Shown one piece after another: positions 6,796 through 15,353 of a stretch of DNA of 53,358 nt. Position 1 is the stretch's first letter. Each line of letters starts with the position of its first letter. Source of the DNA: a virus; the IMG/VR virus record IMGVR_UViG_3300011013_000016, positions 1 through 53,358 of that record; one strand, 5' to 3'. The position numbers and the translations under genes are program-made. The notes beneath the pieces are model-generated. The model saw nothing but the letters and a program-made list of their open reading frames with translations. It searched no databases and was not told the DNA's origin.

Positions 6796-7767
6796 ATGGC
6801 TTCGCTCGATCTGCTCGCGGGTCACGACGGACTACACGCGACGTCTGGCTTCGCACAGCTCCAGGCCGCGCTTGGGGCTCGGGCCCAGCAGAACACCGCC
6901 GCGACAGTGGCCACGGCCGCTCCGACTGTCTCCGGTGGGGACGGCACCTACACCTACCAGTGGGCGCTGATCGACCCGGACGGTGACGACCGGGTTGCGC
7001 TGTTCACTGGCAGCGACACGGATGCAGATCCGGGCGGCTGGGACACAGACGCACCCGGAAACTGGATCGAGACCGTGACTGTCACGGATGGTGAGGGCAC
7101 CGTCAACGTGGCGACCCGCATCGTCCAGATCGGCGATGACGATGGCTTCATCCACATCGACCTCAGCGCCGGCACCGAGACGAACGCGGGCATGAAGGGG
7201 CCCGGCACTGTCCTTGGTGTTGCGGGCACCTATGAGGTCGCCGCCACGCACGGCCTCCCCGACAGCACGATGGACGCCTACTTCAACGGTACCCAGCTCC
7301 TGGCGCGCAAGGCCGGACAGAACCGGACCATCGGTCGCCTCTACAGCCCCACCGCGGCGCCGGAAGATCCGGGAAGCAGCTACGCCTGCATCGGCCTTGG
7401 CTTTGGGCCCGACGCTACTCCTGCGACCAACGAGGGCTACCACGCTGCGCTGACCCAGACGGGTGTACCGGCACAGCGGGCCGGGGCCTGCAAGCGGTGG
7501 GGTGTGGAACCCACAGCTACCGCGCCGGACCTGGGTGCCGGCCCCTACTACGTCGAGCTGGACGTGAGCTTTGATGGCACCCAGGCGATCGGCGCCAAGG
7601 CCACATACATCGGGGCCAGCGACAGCCTGGTGCTGGACGAGGATGTGCAGGCCACGGGGACCTTCACGAACACGTGGCTGATCGCCTACATGGGCCAGAA
7701 GGGCGTCGCCCCGGCGAGCACGGTCGAGTGGCCGTCGGGCACCATCTTCAGCTACAAGCACGCCTGA
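6796..7767 (+). CDS. Tail fibre / receptor-binding-like protein with PKD-like domain
   Basis: 323 residues. Residues about 36-115 look like a PKD/Ig-type beta-sandwich (TYTYQWALIDPDGDD ... IETVTVTDGEGT). Residues 120-323 are a second beta-rich domain with lectin-like composition (YYVELDVSFDGTQAIGAKAT). Such domains decorate phage virions and bind carbohydrates on the host. Position next to the lysis cassette is common for receptor-binding proteins. No catalytic motif seen. Confidence 0.6.
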   Translation: MASLDLLAGHDGLHATSGFAQLQAALGARAQQNTAATVATAAPTVSGGDGTYTYQWALIDPDGDDRVALFTGSDTDADPGGWDTDAPGNWIETVTVTDGEGTVNVATRIVQIGDDDGFIHIDLSAGTETNAGMKGPGTVLGVAGTYEVAATHGLPDSTMDAYFNGTQLLARKAGQNRTIGRLYSPTAAPEDPGSSYACIGLGFGPDATPATNEGYHAALTQTGVPAQRAGACKRWGVEPTATAPDLGAGPYYVELDVSFDGTQAIGAKATYIGASDSLVLDEDVQATGTFTNTWLIAYMGQKGVAPASTVEWPSGTIFSYKHA

Positions 7768-7821
7768 CGGGAGAACCCCGACTACCCCTCTGCCGAGGCA
7801 GGCAGTACAACTGGAGCAAGG

Positions 7822-8241
7822 ATGCCCGACGACACCACTCACACCTCCGACCAGGAGGCGTCCGGCATTGAGGACGTCGTGGCCGCAGCAGTCGAGAAGG
7901 CCTTGGAGGAAAAGGACAAGATCCCCATCGGGGTCCGTCGCTTCCAGCGCTGGCTTGGGGATGCCTATGCCTGGACAAAGTGGCGGGTCACAAAGAATCC
8001 GCTGCTCACAGCCATGAGCGGCGGGCTCTTGGTTCTCGTCTTCTCGACTGCCGGCTACATCGTCGAAGAGGTGCTCCCTCGCTGGGGTGTGCCGCCTGAG
8101 GCTCAGCCCTACTACACCCAGGGCCAGGGCCAGGCGCTCTCCCTGAAGGTGGACGATGTGCTCGCCATGAGCTGTGAGCTGACCCGGAAGACTGGAGGGA
8201 CACCCCCAGCTTCATGCCCCCCACCCCCAGAACCCGAGTGA
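7822..8241 (+). CDS. Holin-like single-TM protein, 139 aa
   Basis: Charged N-terminus with a predicted helix (IEDVVAAAVEKALEEKDK), one hydrophobic segment at about residues 61-80 (LLTAMSGGLLVLVFSTAGYI), and a soluble Pro-rich C-terminus with two Cys. Its location two genes upstream of the amidase supports a lysis role (holin or spanin-type partner). The single internal TM is not diagnostic, so holin is inferred. Confidence 0.5.
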   Translation: MPDDTTHTSDQEASGIEDVVAAAVEKALEEKDKIPIGVRRFQRWLGDAYAWTKWRVTKNPLLTAMSGGLLVLVFSTAGYIVEEVLPRWGVPPEAQPYYTQGQGQALSLKVDDVLAMSCELTRKTGGTPPASCPPPPEPE

Positions 8242-8244
8242 CCC

Positions 8245-8499
8245 ATGTTGAGCGCCTGCCTGCTCGTCTTGTCCCTCGCCTACGCGGAGCCCCCGGCACC
8301 CGCTGTGGCCACCCCTGAACCCCCAGTGCCTGAGGTGGCAAAGACCCTGGATGCCGCCCAGGAGGCTCTCGCGGCCATCGATGTGGACGCCCTCAACGCG
8401 CTGATTGCCGCGGAGGAAGCCAAAGCGGCCCCCGTTGTGGCGGACCAGCCGGAGGACTCCGCGGTGGACGAGAGCCCACTCATGGTGCCCGTGAAGTGA
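8245..8499 (+). CDS. Small secreted protein, 84 aa, in lysis cassette
   Basis: Sec signal MLSACLLVLSLAYA with cleavage after AYA, then an Ala/Pro/Glu-rich chain with a helix DAAQEALAAIDVDALNALIA. Lying between the holin-like gene and the amidase, it could be an outer spanin or other envelope component. No lipobox of normal position is present (the Cys at residue 5 is too close to the start). It overlaps the amidase start by four bases. Confidence 0.6.
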   Translation: MLSACLLVLSLAYAEPPAPAVATPEPPVPEVAKTLDAAQEALAAIDVDALNALIAAEEAKAAPVVADQPEDSAVDESPLMVPVK

Positions 8500-9065
8500 G
8501 CCACTACGTCATCCTCGATTGGCAGCACCATGGGAAGCCCGGCAAGGACGACCACGGCGCTTCCAGTGGAGATCTGCGCGAGACCGACCTCAGTTCCGCG
8601 TACATCAACGCTGCGAAAGAGGCCTTAGAACGCCACGGAATCCAAGTCCTCGTGCTGGCGTACGGCTGGTACGGCAAGCGCCACGACTACGCGCGGGAAG
8701 CCGCGAAGGCGGTGGCTGGGAAGTGCGTCTACGTGGCTTGTCACGTGAACGCGGGCGGTGGATCTTATGGCCTGGTGTGCCACGACGCACGGAGCGGTGG
8801 CGGGAAGAGGCTGTCCGATGCGGTGGCTCGGGAACTTGAGCCGTTGACTGGTACTGCACGGTCCGAGGCTGCATCGCCCGACAAGTGGACCAACGCCCAC
8901 AACACCATCGCCGGCATCTTCAAGGGCCCAGCCAATCTGTCTGGGATCTGCTTCGAGCCTGGCTTCATCGACTCAGACGCCCACAAGCACCTCTGGTATG
9001 CTGACGGCCTTGTCCGGGTGGGAACCGCGTTGGCCGCCGGGATCATCAGCTACCTGGAGGACTGA
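8496..9065 (+). CDS. Endolysin: N-acetylmuramoyl-L-alanine amidase (Amidase_3)
   Basis: 189 residues, one domain. The zinc site expected for Amidase_3 is visible: His12 (WQHHGKPG), Glu29 (DLRETDLS), His83 (ACHVNAGGG) and the catalytic Glu154 (ICFEPGFI). It cleaves the amide bond between N-acetylmuramic acid and the stem peptide. No cell-wall-binding domain is present, typical of compact endolysins. The GTG start overlaps the upstream stop (GTGA). Confidence 0.88.
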   Translation: MSHYVILDWQHHGKPGKDDHGASSGDLRETDLSSAYINAAKEALERHGIQVLVLAYGWYGKRHDYAREAAKAVAGKCVYVACHVNAGGGSYGLVCHDARSGGGKRLSDAVARELEPLTGTARSEAASPDKWTNAHNTIAGIFKGPANLSGICFEPGFIDSDAHKHLWYADGLVRVGTALAAGIISYLED

Positions 9066-9066
9066 C

Positions 9067-9399
9067 ATGGCCACGATCCTGGAGACTCTCAAGACCTGGC
9101 GCCGGAGCTTTCGCAAGAAGCGGAAGAACATCGTCACCCTCCGGCTCCCCAGCGACAAGGCGCTGACCGAGATGGCGACGGGCGCCGCGGAGCTTGCCAT
9201 GGAGAAGGGCCTGTCGGGCGACAAGGCCCGCGAGTTCGCGATGAAGGAGCTGGTGCGGAACATCGAGTCCGTCATCAAGGGAAACCCGGACACTCAACTC
9301 GGCCGGCTCATCGAGATCTTGGACGACGTGCTCGGGATCTTTGTCGAGATGGGGTACCAGATCGCGCTGGCCAGACTGGAGGCACAGAAGGCGGCCTGA
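9067..9399 (+). CDS. Hypothetical helical protein, 110 aa
   Basis: ATG 9067, two bases after the amidase stop, with GGAGG upstream (CTGGAGGAC); the longer frame beginning inside the amidase is rejected. Basic N-terminus (TWRRSFRKKRKNIVTLRL) followed by amphipathic helices (AREFAMKELVRNIESVI; LGRLIEILDDVLGIFVEM). The last helix is hydrophobic enough to touch a membrane. Function unknown; the context is lysis genes. Confidence 0.7.
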   Translation: MATILETLKTWRRSFRKKRKNIVTLRLPSDKALTEMATGAAELAMEKGLSGDKAREFAMKELVRNIESVIKGNPDTQLGRLIEILDDVLGIFVEMGYQIALARLEAQKAA

Positions 9400-9417
9400 C
9401 GGGCTATCCTGCCCACG

Positions 9418-9861
9418 ATGTCCGACTCGTTCCGAGAGCTGTACGCCAAGCTGACGCGCTCGATCACGCGTTTCGCGGACGTGTTCGTTCAGTCCGAGCT
9501 GGACTGTGAGGCCACAGTTGAGATCGAGCACGAAGGCCGGTCCTACGTTGTGACATGGGACGGCATTCGTCGCCCGCAGGACTTCCGGATCTTGGAGCGA
9601 AACGGCTCTTCTGAGGCAAGCCCCAAGGACTGGAGGAGCCCGGCCCGGCCCGACTACGTTGCGGCGGTGGCTGTGGCTCTACACCCACTGCACAAGGAGG
9701 CTCGCCGCGTTGTGCACGAGAATGCTCGGGTGCTGGAGTCCGCCCGGGCCAAGCTACAGGCGGCGCTGACAGCGCCTACCCCGCCGGAGTCCGCTCCCGA
9801 GCCTCCCGACGCCGACGCTCCTTCCGGTTCCCCCGGGTCTCCGGAACCGGACCAGCGATGA
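9418..9861 (+). CDS. Hypothetical protein, 147 aa
   Basis: Begins MSDSFRELYAKLTRSITRFA. It has a small beta segment (TVEIEHEGRSYVVTWDGI), a helical region and a disordered Pro/Ala/Ser tail. The 3' end overlaps a convergent minus-strand gene by 86 bases. No family recognised. Confidence 0.65.
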   Translation: MSDSFRELYAKLTRSITRFADVFVQSELDCEATVEIEHEGRSYVVTWDGIRRPQDFRILERNGSSEASPKDWRSPARPDYVAAVAVALHPLHKEARRVVHENARVLESARAKLQAALTAPTPPESAPEPPDADAPSGSPGSPEPDQR

Positions 9862-10156
9862 TCGACGCCTGCAAGGCGCCGATGAAGATGTGGTTCTGGA
9901 TCTGGACCGAGGTGCCGTTCTGGATGCGGTTCGCGATGTCGCGCCACGCCTTTCGCATCTCACCAGGAGAGTCGAACTCGATGACCTGCTCGTACCCGTA
10001 CTGGCGCACGAGGATGGCGTACTCGGGCCCACTCTTCGGGGGTGCCTTCGCCTTGGGCGGGGCACCCTTGGCCTTCGCCTTGGTCTGGGTGGTGCGGGCC
10101 TTCCTGGTGGTGACCTTGGGCTCGGGGATCTTGAGCCCCTCGTTCTTGCTGGGCAT
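9776..10156 (-). CDS. Antiparallel small gene inside late operon, 126 aa
   Basis: A minus-strand gene among plus-strand late genes. The ATG follows AGGAGAGG. Residues 1-45 are a Lys/Ala/Pro-rich basic tail, and residues 45-105 form a compact domain (YAILVRQYGYEQVIEFDS; IQNGTSVQIQNHIFIG) resembling short ligand- or RNA-binding beta domains. The C-terminus is Arg-rich. The plus-strand reading of this stretch is compositionally poor, which favours the minus-strand gene. Possibly a separately controlled regulator or accessory gene; function unknown. Confidence 0.65.
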   Translation of the reverse strand: MPSKNEGLKIPEPKVTTRKARTTQTKAKAKGAPPKAKAPPKSGPEYAILVRQYGYEQVIEFDSPGEMRKAWRDIANRIQNGTSVQIQNHIFIGALQASIIAGPVPETRGNRKERRRREARERTPAG

Positions 10157-10190
10157 CTGGCCTCTCCTGTTGCTTGAGGGATACTAACCG

Positions 10191-10739
10191 ATGGCGGGAC
10201 TGACGGTGTCTATCAAGGTGATGCTGTCCCCACGGATGCGCAAGGCCATCGAGAAGGAGGCCCTGGCTCAGGGGGTGTCCATCGGCGAGATGATGCGCAG
10301 GTGCATCGCCCGGTTCATCCACGCTCCGGACGTGTCCCTGTACAGGGAGGTCCACCTTGGACGAAACGGGTTCCAACCCGAGCGGGCTCTGGAGTACTTG
10401 GCTGCGAGGAAACCGCTTGTCGCAGACCTGACTGCCGGAGACCACCTGGAGACGTCCTTGCGCCAGGTCCTGCGCAGACATCTCCCCACGACCCAGGCCC
10501 GCAGGCTGGAGATGCGCCTACAAGGCAGGACGTTCGAGGAGATCGGTGCTGACGAGGGCTGCTCCAAGCAGGCGGCCGAGCAGGCGGTCTCGCGCGCTCT
10601 CGTGACCTTGCGGGACAACCACGACTTCCTCGGGGCCTTGGCCAGGCTCTTCCCAGACTCCGGGCTCGACGGAGCTACACTCTTGATGGCGACCTCCTAC
10701 GATGAAAACCTCCAAGTCCAAGTCCAAGCCTCCCCCTGA
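10191..10739 (+). CDS. DNA-binding regulator: RHH-like N-terminus plus sigma-region-4-like HTH
   Basis: 182 residues. Residues 5-43 (SIKVMLSPRMRKAIEKEALA ... GEMMRRCIARFI) look like a ribbon-helix-helix. Residues about 99-140 (TTQARRLEMRLQGRTFEEIG then CSKQAAEQAVSRALVTLRD) match the helix-turn-helix pattern of sigma-70 region 4. Immediately before terminase, it may be a late transcription regulator or a small-terminase-like DNA-recognition protein; the former fits the sigma-like HTH better. It ends 38 bases inside the next gene. Confidence 0.65.
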   Translation: MAGLTVSIKVMLSPRMRKAIEKEALAQGVSIGEMMRRCIARFIHAPDVSLYREVHLGRNGFQPERALEYLAARKPLVADLTAGDHLETSLRQVLRRHLPTTQARRLEMRLQGRTFEEIGADEGCSKQAAEQAVSRALVTLRDNHDFLGALARLFPDSGLDGATLLMATSYDENLQVQVQASP

Positions 10740-11028
10740 GCAGGATCCGGCCCTGCTGGAAATGGTTGAGGACGCGAAGACCCACATGGTCAACCTGGAC
10801 AGCTACGATGGGTTGCTCAACGCCACCCGCGCGATCATGACAGGTGTTGCTGGCGGGGTCTTCGGACACCAGCAGGGCGGCGTCTTGCTGCGAGGGGTCA
10901 AGATGTCCCTGGAGATCTTGGAGGCAAAGAAGAGGAGAGAGAACGGCCACAACCCGCTCAACGTCGGACCTGAGCACACCACTCCGGATGGCCCCTTCGC
11001 CTTCCGACGCAAAGCACCCGGCGGGTGA
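10702..11028 (+). CDS. Putative terminase small subunit, 108 aa
   Basis: Small soluble protein whose stop overlaps the start of the large terminase (GTGA). Lys/Pro-rich start, then helical region (PALLEMVEDAKTHMVNL; LLRGVKMSLEILEAKKRREN). No HTH was recognised, so the assignment rests on gene order: the small subunit normally precedes TerL. The RHH/sigma-like protein just upstream is an alternative candidate for the DNA-recognition subunit. Confidence 0.45.
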   Translation: MKTSKSKSKPPPEQDPALLEMVEDAKTHMVNLDSYDGLLNATRAIMTGVAGGVFGHQQGGVLLRGVKMSLEILEAKKRRENGHNPLNVGPEHTTPDGPFAFRRKAPGG

Positions 11029-12656
11029 GCGCCAACTACGACGTCAAGTTCCGGCCGGACCAGGAGGAGTTCTGGGACCCGGCGTGGTTCTGTGCCCAGC
11101 ACAAGGTCAAGGCCCTCAACAACCGGATGGTACCCTTCCACCTCAACAGCGCCCAGATGGTGCTATCCGCCGCTGTGCGCAGGGCATACGCGGAGGGAAA
11201 GTGGGTGGCGCATGTGAAGCCTCGACGGGAGGGGTCCTCGACCTTCTTTGCGGCCCTGGTCTACCAGCACTGTGGGTTCCGCAGCGGCAGCGGCACCGGC
11301 ATCATCGCGAACAAGGAGAAGACGACCAAGGAGCTTGCCCGCATCGCGATCCGGACTCACCGCACGACACCCAAGTGGATGAGGCCCCGCAAGCTGCCCG
11401 GATTGAAGCGGTCCTTGGAGTTCCCGGACATCGACTCCTGGATGACCATCGAGGGCGTTGGCTCGGACGAGCCGTTCCGCGGGGAGGGTTTGTCCGCCGG
11501 CCTGGCGTCGGAGATCTGCAAGTGGAACGAGCGCTCCGAGGAGCTGGCTGACAAGGCATGGGTCTCGATGCGCAACGCGGTGTCCGAGGAGGCGGGCATC
11601 CTGTTCGCGGAGAGCACCCCATCGCACTTCGGCGACCCGATGCACCAAGTCTTCCAGGAAGCGGAGCGCCCCAACTCCCCCTGGATCAAGGTCTTCATCC
11701 CCTGGACGCTCATCGATCGCTACAAGCGCACGCCGCCCCCAGGGTGGAAGCCGGTGCCGGAGGTGCGCGACTACGTGGACCAGTGGGGCCTGTCAGCGGA
11801 GCGGGCATTCTGGATGCAGGCAGTGGGCCTGCCAAAGTGCAAGAACGACCTGCTCAAGTTCCGGGCCGAGTACCCGATCAGCGAGGCAGATTGTTGGGTG
11901 CTTGCCGGGGAGTCGGTCTTCGACAAGGCCCGGTTGATGATGATGCTCCAGGAGCTGGATGGGCACACCGGACTGGCCCAGGAGACCGCGGAGTGGTGCA
12001 ACTACGAGGAGCCGGCGCCCAACCATCGCTACGTCATCGGGGTGGACCCGGCATCGTCGTGGTCTGAGCGGGACAACTTCGCCGCCGTTGTGATCGACGT
12101 GAACACCTGCCGGGTGGTCGCAACCTACCTGGGCCACAAGGACGCCTTTCGCATCGCCAGGCTTCTGGTGGAGCAGGCCGAGCGGTTCAACCGGGCCACC
12201 CTGTACGTGGAGGCCAACGGTGTCGGTGATGCTGTGCTCAGCCACCTCATCTCCATCGGCTATCCGCGCGTCTTCCACAGGAAGAACGCCACCTCGCCTC
12301 ACGTCCCAAGGGGAACCCCGATCCCGGGCTGGTGGTCCAGCCAGCAGGCCAAGTCCACCGCGGTGTCGATTGCTCAAGAGCTGATCGTGGACGGGTCAGT
12401 GCAGATCTTCTCTCGGCGCCTGATCTCCCAGCTGTTGCAGTACCGGGGCCAGTGGGATGGGATGCGACGCGACGTGAAGGGCGGTCACTATGACCTTGCC
12501 GCCGCGTTTTGTATCGCCGTCTGGGGCTGGAAGAACGAGCTTGGCTCCAAGGGTGGGGCCAAGGTAGACAAGCGTGCACAGGTGGAGGAGTTCATGCGCA
12601 AGATCTCCGGTCGGGGGAGCGCGCACCGGAACAGCCCCTGGGGAGTGCACAGGTAG
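11025..12656 (+). CDS. terL: Terminase large subunit (ATPase and nuclease)
   Basis: 543 residues, the usual TerL size. ATPase part: deviant Walker A PRREGSST at 66-73, acidic Walker B-like segment around Glu163 (ASEICKW), coupling motif ESTPS at 196-200. RNase H-like nuclease part: Asp341 (VIGVDPASS), Glu396 (LYVEANG) and Asp490 (HYDLAAAF). It packages DNA into the prohead through the portal encoded next door. The GTG start couples to the preceding stop. The motifs make the assignment firm; the packaging strategy (pac or cos) is not visible. Confidence 0.92.
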   Translation: MSANYDVKFRPDQEEFWDPAWFCAQHKVKALNNRMVPFHLNSAQMVLSAAVRRAYAEGKWVAHVKPRREGSSTFFAALVYQHCGFRSGSGTGIIANKEKTTKELARIAIRTHRTTPKWMRPRKLPGLKRSLEFPDIDSWMTIEGVGSDEPFRGEGLSAGLASEICKWNERSEELADKAWVSMRNAVSEEAGILFAESTPSHFGDPMHQVFQEAERPNSPWIKVFIPWTLIDRYKRTPPPGWKPVPEVRDYVDQWGLSAERAFWMQAVGLPKCKNDLLKFRAEYPISEADCWVLAGESVFDKARLMMMLQELDGHTGLAQETAEWCNYEEPAPNHRYVIGVDPASSWSERDNFAAVVIDVNTCRVVATYLGHKDAFRIARLLVEQAERFNRATLYVEANGVGDAVLSHLISIGYPRVFHRKNATSPHVPRGTPIPGWWSSQQAKSTAVSIAQELIVDGSVQIFSRRLISQLLQYRGQWDGMRRDVKGGHYDLAAAFCIAVWGWKNELGSKGGAKVDKRAQVEEFMRKISGRGSAHRNSPWGVHR

Positions 12657-14462
12657 ATGTCTGACGCTGGTGACAAGGTCCTGCGCAAGATCCTGGCCCT
12701 CAAGGAAGCCTCCGAGCGGTACTACCGCCAGAACGACGCGGACGAGGACACCCGGAACCTCAGCTACTACCGAGGCAACTTCTGGGAGGGGGATGGCCTC
12801 AGTGCATCCATCCCCAAGGGCCGGGACTATCGAGCGACCCGCAACGAGGTCTTCCCGATCATCGACACCATCACGTCGGCCCTGGCCATGGACCTACCGC
12901 AGGTCGAGGCCATGGACCGGCGCGCACATGCAGACCCGGTTCACATCAGAGCGGAGGACCCGACCTTCGCAGGGCGCCGCATCGCCTCTGTGCTCAACTG
13001 GACCGCCGCCGAGGACGAGTGGGATGATCTCGTGCGGGAGTGGGTCCTGCACGCGATGTTGTTCCGTAAGGGGGGCATCGCCAAGACGTCCTGGTCGATG
13101 GCGCTGGCCAGGCCCATCACTCGGCTGCGGATGCCGTGGGAAGTCTTCATCGACCCTGTGGCCCGCAACATCAGGGACGCGGGCTGGATCATGGAGAAGT
13201 TCACCCTGCACTGGGACGACTTCGAGCGCCGCCTGAAGGGCGACATCTACGAGGACAAGCGGGGCACCATCAAGCCCAACGTGTACCCGCGGTCCCTGGT
13301 CTCCGCGAACCTGGACGACACCCGCGAGCGCGAGTATCGCCGCTCTGGGATCCGGGAGTACGTGGCGTTGCTGGAGTTCTGGGACTTCCGCCGCTCCACG
13401 CTCTACCACATCGACCCCGGCACCAAGCAGATCGTCATGGCGGCCCGGGTCCCCTACGGGTGCCCGTACACCCAGCTCGTGTTCAACCCCGCGGTCGGTC
13501 GGATCGAGGGGGTGTCGGACACTTCGCTCATCGCCCCCGTGCAGCGCGATATCAACGAGCTGGTCTCCGCCCGCCGTGAGGTCGTGGCTCGGTTGCCCCA
13601 CCGCATCCTCATGGACGAGGGGCTGTTCCGGTCGGACACCGAGTTCAACCGCTTCAAGGACGCCAAGACCTGGGAGCCGACGCGTGTGCGCTGGCCGGCG
13701 TCCGGGTCCATCGACGACCGGGTCTGGATCTCCCCCGAGGTGCCCACGACCTTCGACTTCAGGATGCACCTGGAAGACAATGTGGACTCCGCTCGGTACA
13801 TCCCTGGGGTGAGCGACTTCCAGCGCGGCACCGTGAAGAACATCCGGACGGCCGAGGAGGCCAACATGATCCGCGGCGCCGTCGAGGGCCGCATGGGCGT
13901 GAAGGCCCGCCGGCTCACTCGCGCCGTGAAGCAGCTGTTTGACCGCTCTCTGGAGGTCATGCGGTGGGCTCTGCGCCACCCCGTGGACTCCACCGTGGAC
14001 CTTGGGACAATCGCCAACGCGACCGTCACCGGCATCAGCCCGGGTCAACTTGGACAGGAGCTGCTCCACGAGTCTGTGAAGTTCAAGCTGCTGCCGTTCT
14101 CCCCAACGATGGAGGACAAGTCAGCGCGGCGCCAGAACCTGGCCAACCTGCTCCCGAACATTCCGGACTCGTGGCTGGATCAGGTGGATCCGCGTGAGGG
14201 AATGCGGGAGATCATGGAGCTGTGGGAGATGCGCCCGAGCTTGCTCCTCACTGAGGAGGAGGTGGCCGAGAAGACCGCTCCGCCAGACCCGGCCGGAGCT
14301 GGCGCAGGGCCCCCGATGCCCGGCGGTCTCCCCCCGATGCCCGGCGCCGGCATGATGCCGCCCGCGGGAATGCCGGATCTGCCACTTGACGGTGCCGGAC
14401 CTCCACCCGAGTTGCTAGCTGCTGTGCAGGCCCTTTCGGGTGGCCAGACCCCCCTTGCTTGA
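12657..14462 (+). CDS. Portal protein
   Basis: 601 residues directly after TerL, ATG next to the TerL TAG. It has the portal-type order of an alpha/beta wing (RNEVFPIIDTITSALAMDL; RLRMPWEVFIDPVARN), stem helices (PVQRDINELVSARREVV) and crown region. The C-terminal 70 residues are Pro/Gly/Met-rich and disordered. It forms the dodecameric ring at one capsid vertex. Family inferred from size, order and pattern rather than from a short signature motif. Confidence 0.85.
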   Translation: MSDAGDKVLRKILALKEASERYYRQNDADEDTRNLSYYRGNFWEGDGLSASIPKGRDYRATRNEVFPIIDTITSALAMDLPQVEAMDRRAHADPVHIRAEDPTFAGRRIASVLNWTAAEDEWDDLVREWVLHAMLFRKGGIAKTSWSMALARPITRLRMPWEVFIDPVARNIRDAGWIMEKFTLHWDDFERRLKGDIYEDKRGTIKPNVYPRSLVSANLDDTREREYRRSGIREYVALLEFWDFRRSTLYHIDPGTKQIVMAARVPYGCPYTQLVFNPAVGRIEGVSDTSLIAPVQRDINELVSARREVVARLPHRILMDEGLFRSDTEFNRFKDAKTWEPTRVRWPASGSIDDRVWISPEVPTTFDFRMHLEDNVDSARYIPGVSDFQRGTVKNIRTAEEANMIRGAVEGRMGVKARRLTRAVKQLFDRSLEVMRWALRHPVDSTVDLGTIANATVTGISPGQLGQELLHESVKFKLLPFSPTMEDKSARRQNLANLLPNIPDSWLDQVDPREGMREIMELWEMRPSLLLTEEEVAEKTAPPDPAGAGAGPPMPGGLPPMPGAGMMPPAGMPDLPLDGAGPPPELLAAVQALSGGQTPLA

Positions 14463-14474
14463 CGGAGTGAGCAT

Positions 14475-14807
14475 ATGAGCTACGGCTCGACGAAGGAAAT
14501 CGCGAAAAAGGCGAACAAGGGCGACGAGGAGGCACTCCAGCTCCTGGTGATTGCGCTTCCGTCCGGCACAGACACCGATCCCGACACGCTCAAGGCCAAG
14601 GCCAAGGAGATGTCCGGAGAAGAGGAGCCCGACACCGAGGAGGAGCCCGAGGTGAAGGACCCGGACCTGAAGGACTCGATCCTCGCTTCCCTGTCCGACA
14701 TCGACCTCGACGAGGACCAGCTCAAGGCTGTCTGCAAAGCGATCTACAAGGGCCTGGAGAGCGGCGAGATCGACCACGGCAAGCACACGGACGACGAGGA
14801 CGAGTAG
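14475..14807 (+). CDS. Acidic hypothetical protein in head operon, 110 aa
   Basis: Strongly acidic centre (SGEEEPDTEEEPEVKDPD) flanked by helices (EIAKKANKGDEEALQLLVIA; EDQLKAVCKAIYKGLESGEI). Position between portal and scaffold suggests a head-assembly helper, such as a scaffold partner. No family recognised. Confidence 0.7.
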   Translation: MSYGSTKEIAKKANKGDEEALQLLVIALPSGTDTDPDTLKAKAKEMSGEEEPDTEEEPEVKDPDLKDSILASLSDIDLDEDQLKAVCKAIYKGLESGEIDHGKHTDDEDE

Positions 14808-15353
14808 GTGCCGGTCTACACCTACACCTGTCCTGCCTGCCCGACTCGATTCGAAGACTTCTGCAGCCACTGGTCCCAGCGCGCGGAGATGCTCTACTGC
14901 CCTCGCTGCGTCACGATCTCCCCGAGGGACACAGTCTACGACTTCTCCCACCAGGGCGGCGACGACCTCAAGCTGGAGATGCAAGAGCAGGCGATCCTCA
15001 GCACGGCACAGCGACAGGCCGGGATGCGCTTCCGATCGCAGAAGGACGTGGATGCGTACGAGGAGTCTCAGGGCATGGTGCGCCAAGACGTGAACAGCAC
15101 CAGTTACCGTGCCATGATGCAAGACGACAAGGACGAGGCGGCCACGCGCGATCGTGTCCTGCGTGAGGATGGCGTGGACGGACTCGTCAGGTACAGTACC
15201 AAGCAGGACATTCAGCATGAGCTGGGCTGGTCGTCAGCAAGGTTCTGTGACTGGGAGGAACGTCAGGATGCCGCAGCTGCCCCAGACCCCGATGTCATCG
15301 CCAGCAGCATCGCCGAGTCCGGCGCCACCGCCCCAGGACATGGCGATCCCTGA
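14808..15353 (+). CDS. Zinc-ribbon (FmdB-like) protein in head operon, 181 aa
   Basis: GTG start abuts the previous stop. The first 35 residues form a zinc ribbon of FmdB type (VYTYTCPACPTRFEDFC ... YCPRCV). The rest is helical and charged, with an Ala/Pro/Asp tail. Such ribbon proteins recur in phage head operons with unknown role. The 3' end overlaps the next gene by 86 bases in another frame. Confidence 0.75.
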   Translation: MPVYTYTCPACPTRFEDFCSHWSQRAEMLYCPRCVTISPRDTVYDFSHQGGDDLKLEMQEQAILSTAQRQAGMRFRSQKDVDAYEESQGMVRQDVNSTSYRAMMQDDKDEAATRDRVLREDGVDGLVRYSTKQDIQHELGWSSARFCDWEERQDAAAAPDPDVIASSIAESGATAPGHGDP

